Positions 56,097 through 62,924 of a DNA stretch of 64,000 nucleotides are shown piece after piece; the stretch's first letter is position 1; each line of letters opens with the position of its first letter. The position numbers were made by a program, and so were the translations under genes. This DNA comes from Tateyamaria pelophila (GTDB taxonomy: Bacteria > Pseudomonadota > Alphaproteobacteria > Rhodobacterales > Rhodobacteraceae): positions 1 through 64,000 of the forward strand of contig NZ_JAIMIA010000016.1 of the NCBI RefSeq assembly GCF_019966495.1, written 5' to 3'. The notes below the pieces were generated by a model. The model searched no databases. It saw only the letters and a list, made by a program, of their open reading frames with translations, and had not been told where the DNA came from.

Positions 56097-57383
56097 TCAG
56101 TAGTTGGACGTCAACTGAACGCAGGTTTTTGTCTCGGTGTTGTACATGCCGCAGCCCAGGTCTTTCCAATCGGACATCAGCACAGCGGAGGCAGGCAGGA
56201 AGTCTGTCCATGCGTCGCCCGGTACTTCGGCGGTCTGGGAGATGATATCGAACTGACCATCTGCCGTGATTTCACCGATCAGAACAGGTTTGGCGAGGTG
56301 ATGGTTGGGCAGCATGACGGCTGTACCGCCTGTCAGGTTCGGGAATTCCTGACCATACATGGCCGTGCGCACGGCATCGACATCTGTGGTGCCGGCCGCT
56401 TCAACCGCGTTGATCCACATGTTGAAGCCGATATAGTGGGCTTCCATGGGGTCATTGGTCACGCGTTCCGCGCCTGCAAAGTCTTTCCAGGCTGCGATGA
56501 AATCCGCGTTGGCATCGGATTCAGCCGACTGGAAGTAGTTCCAGGCCGCCAGGTGGCCAACGAGGTTGGACGTATCGAGGCCGGACAGTTCTTCTTCGCC
56601 CACCGAGAAGGCTACGACGGGGATGTCGTCGGCGGAAATGTCAGCGGCGGCCAGCTCTTTGTAGAAACCGATATTGGCGTCACCGTTGATGGTGGAGATC
56701 ACGCCGACCTGTTTGCCGTCTTCTCCCAAGGCCACAACATCGCCGACAATTGTCGCCCAGTCGGAGTGACCGAACGGAGTGTAGTTCACAAAGATGTCTT
56801 CGGCAGCAATGCCTTTGTCTTGCAGGTACTGCTCGAGGATGTTGTTGGTCGTCCGTGGATAGACATAGTCGGTGCCGAGCAGCGCGAATTTCTCGACGCC
56901 GAGCTCTTCGAGGAAGTAATCCACGGCAGGGATCGCCTGCTGGTTGGGAGCCGCACCGGTGTAAAAGACGTTCCTGGAGCTTTCTTCGCCCTCGTATTGC
57001 ACGGGGTAGAACATCAGGCCGTTCAGTTCTTCGAGCACGGGCAGTGCGGATTTGCGCGACACAGATGTCCACGAGCCAAAGATCACATCGACCTCGGAAA
57101 CGGTCAGCAATTCGCGTGCTTTTTCGGCAAAGAGCGGCCAGTCAGAGGCCGGATCGACCACGACGGCTTCGATCTCGCAGCCCAGCACGCCGCCAGCGGC
57201 GTTCTGCTTTTCGATCAGCATCAGCATGGTGTCTTTGAGTGTCGTTTCGGAGATCGCCATTGTGCCGGACAAGGAATGCAGCACACCGACCTTGACCGGG
57301 TCCGCGCATTCGGCCGCAACCAGGCTGGTTGACGCCAAAAGCGCGCCCGTCACGTAAGAGGTAAATTTCAGCTTTTGAGCCAT
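56097..57383 (-). CDS. urtA: urea ABC transporter substrate-binding protein UrtA
   Basis: 428 residues from the ATG at 57383 (MAQKLKFTSYVTGALLAS), the start of a signal peptide ending near LVAAE. UrtA/AmiC-type features are VKVGVLHSLSGTMAISETTLKDTMLMLIEKQNAAGGVLG, FGSWTSVSRKSALPVLEE, MFYPVQYEGEESSRNVFYTGAAPNQQ and LPNHHLAKPVLIGEI. It binds urea in the periplasm. An upstream in-frame start at 57476 adds non-homologous residues. Confidence 0.95.
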   Translation of the reverse strand: MAQKLKFTSYVTGALLASTSLVAAECADPVKVGVLHSLSGTMAISETTLKDTMLMLIEKQNAAGGVLGCEIEAVVVDPASDWPLFAEKARELLTVSEVDVIFGSWTSVSRKSALPVLEELNGLMFYPVQYEGEESSRNVFYTGAAPNQQAIPAVDYFLEELGVEKFALLGTDYVYPRTTNNILEQYLQDKGIAAEDIFVNYTPFGHSDWATIVGDVVALGEDGKQVGVISTINGDANIGFYKELAAADISADDIPVVAFSVGEEELSGLDTSNLVGHLAAWNYFQSAESDANADFIAAWKDFAGAERVTNDPMEAHYIGFNMWINAVEAAGTTDVDAVRTAMYGQEFPNLTGGTAVMLPNHHLAKPVLIGEITADGQFDIISQTAEVPGDAWTDFLPASAVLMSDWKDLGCGMYNTETKTCVQLTSNY

Positions 57384-57930
57384 GAGTATCAGGTCCCTGT
57401 TGTCGCTGCGGGTAACCAAAGACGGCGCATCAGGCGCTTTCGTCTGCGACCCGAAAGAGTTAGCGTGGGCCCGCAACAGTGATGTTGTTGTCGCGCGGGG
57501 GTGCTATCTGCCAGGATGAACCACCGCGCGGCGTTTGCGCCCGTTTGGGCTTCTTAACTTCCTCTGATCTCGGTGCGATTGCCCAGAAGAGGCGCGTTAA
57601 TATACGCAACAAGAGCAGTGAATGCCCGATTGGGTGCCTAAAATTTGGCACATAGCACAATTATTAATCGCATGATGTCTGTCGCTGCGCTTGAAATTGG
57701 CCTGTCCCATACAACAGCCCTCAGGAATCGGTTGTATCGAAACTGCGACTTGCGGACTTGGGATTCTGTCTCTGTTGGATTGGCTTGCAGGCTTTATGAG
57801 GCGGGCATGTCGTTCCGAAAGGACGGTGCGTGCGCCGCGCAAGACACATCCCATCCGACGGCAGGCGCCCGTTCGGCAGAGAGGTGTCCATTGCGGCGCA
57901 ACCGCCTGTAACTTGAGCGCTCAAGCGTGT
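57384..57930. other. 547-bp gap upstream of urtA
   Basis: No gene is convincing here. It should contain the urtA promoter. A perfect 14-bp palindrome CTTGAGCGCTCAAG lies at 57912-57925, 6 bases past the stop of the upstream small gene, and may act as a 3' hairpin. A TGGCAC at 57649 points the wrong way for a sigma-54 promoter of urtA and lacks a matching -12 element. Confidence 0.4.
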
Positions 57931-58128
57931 TCAGCCCTCATCCCGGACGCTGACAGCACGCAATCGCCGCGCAGCAAGCGCGGTTGTCAAAACAAGCGCG
58001 ACGGTCAGCGCCATAATGCTGATCGGGCTGTGCAGCAGGCCGGATGGCCCGAAGCCGGACCCTTCATGGTGGGCAAAGCCTGGTGTCGCGATCAGCAAGG
58101 CAGGCAGGGCAGCAAGGTAGGTCTTCAT
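57931..58128 (-). CDS. small membrane protein (DUF6732-like)
   Basis: 65 residues: signal-like N-terminus MKTYLAALPALLIATPGFAHHEGSG processed after FA, then one helix (SPISIMALTVALVLTTALAARRL). The His-His pair exposed just after the predicted cleavage site recalls the start of HupE/UreJ nickel-permease family proteins, but the rest of that family is absent. It follows the His-rich gene with a 4-base overlap (ATGA) and ends the operon that begins at the riboswitch. Function unknown. Confidence 0.72.
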   Translation of the reverse strand: MKTYLAALPALLIATPGFAHHEGSGFGPSGLLHSPISIMALTVALVLTTALAARRLRAVSVRDEG

Positions 58129-58565
58129 TGGTCTAACTCCGTTTTTTTGGCAGCAAGGAAATCCCGAACATCAAGCGCGGTCTTTTCGTCCATCGAGACA
58201 TAGATCAGCGACATGTTCGTCCGTTCCGACACCATGGCGCCGGGAAAGGGCAGATAGCTCAACTCGCGCGATCCGAACGAAGGCGAGGCGGTGCCCACCT
58301 GCCATTCGGTCTTGAGCTCCACATCGACAAGTTTCAGGGCTTTGGCGCCCGTTGTGCCCGGTTTTTCGAAAGGGACACCGGCGAGCCTGAGGTAAGACGA
58401 CTTATCCGCCGCTTGTACAAATCCGTCGATAAACTGGGTGGCGAGCACCTGAATTGCGACGGCGTCATCGGCCGGATCCATATGGCTGTGCAGGTGGTCG
58501 GCATGGGCGTGGTTGTGCCCGTGCCCATGTGAGTGTTCGTGCGCGTCAGGGTGATCATGTGGCAT
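58125..58565 (-). CDS. His-rich protein, candidate metal (nickel) handling partner
   Basis: 146 residues from the ATG at 58565 (MPHDHPDAHEHS), which overlaps the ureohydrolase end by 11 bases. Twelve His occur in the first 28 residues (HEHSHGHGHNHAHADHLHSH), a strong transition-metal binding tail. The rest (about 35-146) is a soluble domain with no family I recognise. It is cotranscribed with a metal-dependent ureohydrolase whose guanidine-cleaving relatives use nickel. A metallochaperone or storage role is inferred, not shown. Confidence 0.78.
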   Translation of the reverse strand: MPHDHPDAHEHSHGHGHNHAHADHLHSHMDPADDAVAIQVLATQFIDGFVQAADKSSYLRLAGVPFEKPGTTGAKALKLVDVELKTEWQVGTASPSFGSRELSYLPFPGAMVSERTNMSLIYVSMDEKTALDVRDFLAAKKTELDQ

Positions 58566-59799
58566 TGGACCACCGCTTTCCTTCAAATTCGCCGTGTGGA
58601 ATGACGACGGGCTTGTCCATGTGCCGTTTGTGAGCACCCATTTTGCCGCTGGCCACCAGTGAGCCCAGCACATCCACGATGACGCGGGTGCCCATCAGGG
58701 CGGTGATGTCGGATGTGTCATAGGGGGGTGAGACCTCGACCAGTTCCATCCCACAGATGCCTTCGGCAGCGACCTTGCTGACCAGCGCCAAAGCCTCGCG
58801 GGGCAGGAAACCGCCCGGCTCGGGCCAGCCGGTGCCGGGGACAAAGCCGCAATCAATGCTGTCGATATCGAAGGAGAGGTACACCATATCGACCCCGTCC
58901 CACGCCATCTCAAGCGCCATTTCGACGGTCTTGTCGATGCCCATTTTTTCCATGTCGCCCATGGTGATGATGTTGGTCTCGCGCTCGCGGGCGACTTTTA
59001 CGGCCTCGCGCGGGACCTGCCAGCCGCCGATGCCGATCTGAACAAGGTTCTTGGCCGGTACGTTGGGCATGTTGGTGGCGTGGAACCATGGCGTCGTGTG
59101 CATCCGCTCATCCAGGTCTTTCTCCTGAATGTCCGCGTGGCGGTCAAAGTGGATGATCCCGATCTTTTTCGATGTGCATTCAGCAATGCCGCGCACACAT
59201 GGGAACCCGATGGAATGGTCGCCGCCAATCATGATCGGCAAGGACCCGGACGAGGCCACATGGCTGACCGCGCGGCTGATCTGGTCAAAGCTTTTCTCAA
59301 GATTGGCCGGAATGGTGAACACGTCGCCCGCGTCACACAGGGTCATCTGTTCGCGCAGATCGACGCCCAGTTCGTAGTTATAAGGGGTATAGAGGGCCGA
59401 GATTTTCCGCAGACCTTGCGGCCCAAAGCGCGTGCCGGGCCGGTAAGTTGTGCCGCCATCGAAAGGAATGCCAAGGATCGTGGCATCGTAGTTGGACACC
59501 TCGGTGACATCCTCGGCATAGGGTGCTTTGAGGAAGGTGTTGATGCCAGCGTAGTGGGGCAGTTCTCCGCGCGCAAAGGTCGGGATCGATTTGTCCTCGA
59601 TGCTGTCAGCGCCGGTCAGCCCCATGCGCAGCGCCCAGCGGCGTTCTTCGTCCCAGCGGCCTTCGGGCAATTCGCCTTCGGCCTGCATGGCTTTCCAGCC
59701 GCGCAGTTTCGTCAGGTCGGGATGGTGGTGCCGCTGTGCCGTGAGACTGGCATCGGCGGGGTGGTGCGAGCGGGAGCGCTCATTGGGGCCGCAGAACAT
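58555..59799 (-). CDS. agmatinase-family ureohydrolase, probable guanidine hydrolase (GdmH-like)
   Basis: 414 residues from the ATG at 59799 (MFCGPNERSRSHH), with GGAGG seven bases upstream. Arginase-fold metal ligands are all present: His195 (GGDHSIGF), Asp219, His221 and Asp223 (HFDRHADI), Asp311 and Asp313 (LSFDIDSIDCGFVPGTGWPEPGG). It is about 100 residues longer than typical SpeB agmatinase, with a 100-residue N-terminal extension, as in nickel-dependent guanidine hydrolases. The upstream guanidine-I riboswitch and transporter make guanidine to urea plus ammonia the best inference. Agmatinase or another guanidino-compound hydrolase remains possible. It overlaps the ATPase gene by 20 bases. 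Confidence 0.85.
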   Translation of the reverse strand: MFCGPNERSRSHHPADASLTAQRHHHPDLTKLRGWKAMQAEGELPEGRWDEERRWALRMGLTGADSIEDKSIPTFARGELPHYAGINTFLKAPYAEDVTEVSNYDATILGIPFDGGTTYRPGTRFGPQGLRKISALYTPYNYELGVDLREQMTLCDAGDVFTIPANLEKSFDQISRAVSHVASSGSLPIMIGGDHSIGFPCVRGIAECTSKKIGIIHFDRHADIQEKDLDERMHTTPWFHATNMPNVPAKNLVQIGIGGWQVPREAVKVARERETNIITMGDMEKMGIDKTVEMALEMAWDGVDMVYLSFDIDSIDCGFVPGTGWPEPGGFLPREALALVSKVAAEGICGMELVEVSPPYDTSDITALMGTRVIVDVLGSLVASGKMGAHKRHMDKPVVIPHGEFEGKRWSNAT

Positions 59800-60547
59800 G
59801 GGTATCCTCCTTGATCGTCTGAAATGGAATGCCGCCGTTGCGGGCGTCAAAGTCGTAGGTGATGGTTGCGCCGAACGCCTCCGGATGCGTCGGATCCCAG
59901 CGGGGTTTGTCGAAGACCAGAACCCGGTCGCCCAGTTTGAACCCCTCTTCGAGGTCATGGGTGACCATGAAGACGGTCATGCCGGTCTCGGCGCGCAACT
60001 CCATCAGGAAATCATGCATCGCCAGTCGCGTGCCGGGATCAAGCGCGCCAAAGGGTTCATCCAGCAGCAGCACGCGCGGCTTGGCCGTGAGCGCCTGGCC
60101 AATGGCAAGCCGCTGCTGCATGCCGCCCGAGAGGGTTGCGGGGTATTGATCGGCCACATGGTCCAGACCGCAGCGCGCCAGAGTTGCATCGGCGCGTATC
60201 TGCGCCGCCTTGGCCTCGGCTCCGAACAGCCGCCCCCAGGGGCGTTTAAACGCTTCGCCTGCCACGATGTTTTCGCGGATCGTGAGGTGCGGAAAGACGG
60301 AGTAGCGTTGAAACACCACGCCCCGTTCCAGCCCCGGCTCGGTCGCGGGCGGATTGCCGTCAACGCGGATCGTGCCGTGGGTGGGTGTTTCCTGCGCCAG
60401 GAGCAGTCGCAGGAAGGTGGATTTGCCACAGCCGGAAGCGCCGACAATCGAGATGAACTCGCCTTCGTCGACCTCAAGGTTAACCCGTTCAAGGATCGGG
60501 CGATCACCATAGGACTGAAAGATGTTTTCGGCGACGACAAAGCTCAT
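59780..60547 (-). CDS. ABC transporter ATPase (NitT/TauT type), probable guanidine uptake
   Basis: 255 residues from the ATG at 60547 (MSFVVAENIFQSYGDRPI), overlapping the permease stop by 4 bases. SsuB/TauB-like ATPase: Walker A GASGCGKST, FQRYSVFPHLTIRENIV, signature LSGGMQQRLAIGQAL and Walker B VLLLDEPFGALDP. It powers the permease encoded upstream. The family includes transporters for nitrate, taurine and sulfonates; riboswitch control suggests guanidine here. Confidence 0.93.
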   Translation of the reverse strand: MSFVVAENIFQSYGDRPILERVNLEVDEGEFISIVGASGCGKSTFLRLLLAQETPTHGTIRVDGNPPATEPGLERGVVFQRYSVFPHLTIRENIVAGEAFKRPWGRLFGAEAKAAQIRADATLARCGLDHVADQYPATLSGGMQQRLAIGQALTAKPRVLLLDEPFGALDPGTRLAMHDFLMELRAETGMTVFMVTHDLEEGFKLGDRVLVFDKPRWDPTHPEAFGATITYDFDARNGGIPFQTIKEDTHVLRPQ

Positions 60548-61356
60548 AGATTTGCCTCCGCCCATGGGAACGCCTTGCGCGACAGGGTTTTCAGCAGCCA
60601 GTCGATGATGAACGCCAGAAGCGTGATCCAGATGACGTATGTCAGGATCACGTCCATCGCCAAATAGCGCCGGACGAGAAAGATGCGGTAGCCAAGGCCC
60701 TGATCGCTGGCGATCGCTTCGGCGGCAATCAGGAACAACCACGCGGGCCCGAGCGAAAGTCGTACCGCCTGGATCAGCCGTGGCATCAGTTGGGGCAGGC
60801 CGACCCGCAGCATGATGACCCATGTGGACGCGCCAAGCGTCTCTGCTTTTACAATCTGTTCGCGCGGGATTTCCATCACGCGCCCGCTGAGGTCGCGGAT
60901 CATGAAGGGCAAGATGCCCACGACGATCAACACCACCTTGGACAACTCACCAAGCCCGAACATGATGAACAGGATCGGCAAGAGCGCCAAGGGCGGGATC
61001 ATCGAAATGACGGCCACGAACCCGGCCAGTGTGGTCCGTACATAAGGTAGCAGTCCGATCAGCAGGCCAAACACCGTCCCGAAAAACGCACAGAGTGCGA
61101 CGCCGATGCCAAGCCGCCTGAGGCTGGCCGCTGTATCGTGCCACAACAGGATGCGTCCGGTGCGCCGGTCGCCTTCGGTGAAAAGACGCTGTGCGGTCTC
61201 GAACACTTTGGACGGCGCGGGCAGCAGCTTGTCGTTGGGGTTTTCAAGCAGGCGGTAATACGACCCGATGGCGTAAGCGATCAGAAGCAAGACAAACGGG
61301 AGCGCCGCCAGAAAGAAGGCCAGGGCCGGTCCGGGTTTTTGGTTGATCAGTCGCAT
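60544..61356 (-). CDS. ABC transporter permease (NitT/TauT type), probable guanidine uptake
   Basis: 270 residues with about six helices and the SsuC/TauC pattern: LLPAPSKVFETAQRLF, TAASLRRLGIGVALCAFFGTVFGLLIG, LPQLMPRLIQAVRLSLGPAWLFLIAAEAIASDQGLGYRI (EAA motif region). It forms a homodimeric inner-membrane channel. It is the second gene of the riboswitch operon, between the binding protein and ATPase. Confidence 0.93.
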   Translation of the reverse strand: MRLINQKPGPALAFFLAALPFVLLLIAYAIGSYYRLLENPNDKLLPAPSKVFETAQRLFTEGDRRTGRILLWHDTAASLRRLGIGVALCAFFGTVFGLLIGLLPYVRTTLAGFVAVISMIPPLALLPILFIMFGLGELSKVVLIVVGILPFMIRDLSGRVMEIPREQIVKAETLGASTWVIMLRVGLPQLMPRLIQAVRLSLGPAWLFLIAAEAIASDQGLGYRIFLVRRYLAMDVILTYVIWITLLAFIIDWLLKTLSRKAFPWAEANL

Positions 61357-61359
61357 CTG

Positions 61360-61387
61360 GCCCTCCGGTGCGTCCGCCTCGGAGGGC
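61360..61387 (-). promoter_or_regulatory. intercistronic hairpin after the riboswitch-operon binding protein
   Basis: Arms GCCCTCCG (61360-61367) and CGGAGGGC (61380-61387), 8 bp, loop of 12. The 5' arm on the coding strand includes bases next to the permease ribosome site (CGGAGGG before the ATG). It may lower permease translation relative to the binding protein. Confidence 0.65.
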
Positions 61388-61406
61388 GAACGCAGGCGTT
61401 CAGAAC

Positions 61407-62471
61407 TTACAGCGCGCCGTCTGCTGCCATCTGCATATACGTGGTGTCAAAGCGGAAGGTCACATTGCCCGCATCGCCCGTCACGCTGCCATCGGGGTAT
61501 TCGATGCCCACGAAATCGGCCGATGGCGCGCCTTCGCCCAGAATGCCCTTGTCGAACAGGAAATCGGCCACACTGGTCATCGTGTCGGGCAGTTGATCGC
61601 TTTGAGTAAAGACAACGGCATCGGCCGGATCAAAGAACATCTCGGTCGAGGCCAGTTGCGCCTGATAGCCTGCCAGATCGGTGCCGGAAGCCTCTGCCAT
61701 CGCTGTCAGCACGGCTTCGTCGCCTGCGGCCATGAGGCCCATCACTTCGTACCACGCGCCGGTCAACGCCTTGCCGAAACCAGGGTTCGCAGCCAGTGTT
61801 TCGGTGTTGACCACCATAAGGTCGATGATCTCGCCGGGGATGTCGGAGCTGTCGAACAGCATGTTGGCGCCCGGTTCTTCCATGATGGCGGAGACAAGCG
61901 GGTTCCATGTCACCACGGCCTGCACATCATCGGTGGCAAAGGCCGCGATCATGTCGGCGTCCGAGGTGTTGATGACACCATCCAGGTCTGCCTCGCTGAG
62001 CGATACGGAATCCAGCGCACGCGCCAGCAGGTAATGCGATACGGAGAGCTCCACGAGGTTGACCGGCTTGCCCGCCAGCGACGCGATATCGCCCTCGCCC
62101 TTCAGGATCAGTGCATCGTTGCCGTTGGAAAAGTCACCGACGATCAGGGCCGTCGTATCAACGCCGCCGCCCGAGGGGATGGACAGCGTGTCCATATTCG
62201 TGGCGGACACACCGTCAAAGGCACCGGCGGTGTATTGGTTGATAGATTCCACATAATCGTTGATCTGCACGATTTCGACATCAATGTCGTATTTCTCGGC
62301 CCATTTATCCATGATCCCGCTGTCTTCGAGATAGCCCCAGGGCATCCACCCGACATAAATTGACCACGCCACGCGGAATTCGGATTTTTCCTGGGCGAAG
62401 GCTGGCGAAAAGCTGGCGGCCAGAATGGTCGATGCCAAGGCTGCGGTCTTGAACAGAGTTTTCGTCTTCAT
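61407..62471 (-). CDS. ABC substrate-binding protein (NitT/TauT type), probable guanidine binder
   Basis: 354 residues from the ATG at 62471 (MKTKTLFKTAALASTILA), with GGGGA six bases upstream. The ATG four codons earlier is less likely. A signal peptide ends at SPAFAQ. SsuA/TauA/NMT1-type domain: FRVAWSIYVGWMPWGYLEDSGIMDKWAEKY, AFDGVSATNMDTL, and the hinge segment DDVQAVVTWNPLVS. It is the first gene behind the guanidine-I riboswitch. The cation guanidinium as ligand is inferred from that. Confidence 0.92.
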   Translation of the reverse strand: MKTKTLFKTAALASTILAASFSPAFAQEKSEFRVAWSIYVGWMPWGYLEDSGIMDKWAEKYDIDVEIVQINDYVESINQYTAGAFDGVSATNMDTLSIPSGGGVDTTALIVGDFSNGNDALILKGEGDIASLAGKPVNLVELSVSHYLLARALDSVSLSEADLDGVINTSDADMIAAFATDDVQAVVTWNPLVSAIMEEPGANMLFDSSDIPGEIIDLMVVNTETLAANPGFGKALTGAWYEVMGLMAAGDEAVLTAMAEASGTDLAGYQAQLASTEMFFDPADAVVFTQSDQLPDTMTSVADFLFDKGILGEGAPSADFVGIEYPDGSVTGDAGNVTFRFDTTYMQMAADGAL

Positions 62472-62492
62472 AGTATTCCCCATTTCTCAACG

Positions 62493-62553
62493 GTTCCGCC
62501 ATGAAAAAACAAAAGGTCAAGCCGCTGGCGGAACAATGAGACGTGGCGCGGGT
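62493..62553 (-). promoter_or_regulatory. expression platform candidate of the guanidine-I riboswitch
   Basis: Downstream of the aptamer, ACCCGCGC (62546-62553) is exactly complementary to GCGCGGGT inside the aptamer (62595-62602), next to its conserved ACACGG. This could form a competing helix when ligand is absent. Further on, GTTCCGCCA (62526-62534) pairs with TGGCGGAAC (62493-62501) around a T-rich loop. Whether control is transcriptional or translational cannot be settled from sequence alone. Confidence 0.5.
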
Positions 62554-62560
62554 GGACCGA

Positions 62561-62678
62561 CGCAGTAACCTCCCGGGCTTTTGCCCCGCCGTGTACCCGC
62601 GCGGAATTTGCCACGCCGGCGGCACTTCTCGGACCAGACTTTGCCATGGGTGACAAACGGAACCCTAAATGCCCTGCG
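62561..62678 (-). ncRNA. guanidine-I riboswitch aptamer (ykkC class)
   Basis: The leader of the ABC/ureohydrolase operon, read on the minus strand, carries the nearly invariant blocks of the ykkC aptamer in order. These are AGGGTTCCG (62658-62666), CTGGTCCGAGA (62627-62637), ACACGG (62589-62594) and GGGCAAAAGCCCGGGAGG (from 62586 down). The outer P1 strands CGCAG (62674-62678) and CTGCG (62561-62565) pair. ykkC RNAs bind guanidinium and switch genes on. It lies 90 bases before the binding-protein gene. Confidence 0.95.
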
Positions 62679-62924
62679 CTTTCGACAGTGACCGTGTTGG
62701 TGCGAATGCCCACAGCGCAAGCCGCGCATTTGCGGCACAAGGCAGCGAAACGCTCAAAAAGGTGGCGCAATTGGTGCTGATTGCTCAGGAACTGAGCGCC
62801 TTCTTGATCATGATCGGTCCGACGAGGGCTTCGATTTCTTCGACAACTCTCGAGCCGTGACGACTTCAACCGTTTTACATCAACAATCGGGCCAGTCTAG
62901 AATACCGCAACGCGGGGAGGGCAT
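62679..62924. promoter_or_regulatory. divergent promoter region, riboswitch operon and pobA
   Basis: 246 bases containing the promoters of the leftward riboswitch operon and of pobA. Short frames here have no recognisable content, and no pobR-type regulator gene fits. GGGGAGG at 62914-62920 is the pobA ribosome site. Confidence 0.45.

Noticed and set aside
57649-57666. Sigma-54 promoter (TGGCAC) in the urtA upstream gap
   Set aside because: It is on the plus strand, opposite to urtA, and the spacing to a TTGC-like -12 element does not fit.
57645-57911. Small plus-strand open frames upstream of the guanidine operon end
   Set aside because: No ribosome site, no family features, low-complexity composition typical of a non-coding frame.
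58555-59799. Ordinary agmatinase of polyamine metabolism
   Set aside because: No polyamine genes are near, the protein is about 100 residues longer than usual SpeB, and the operon is led by a guanidine-I riboswitch.
62468-62869. A gene between the ABC operon and pobA on the minus strand
   Set aside because: The frame crosses the conserved riboswitch aptamer and encodes nothing recognisable.
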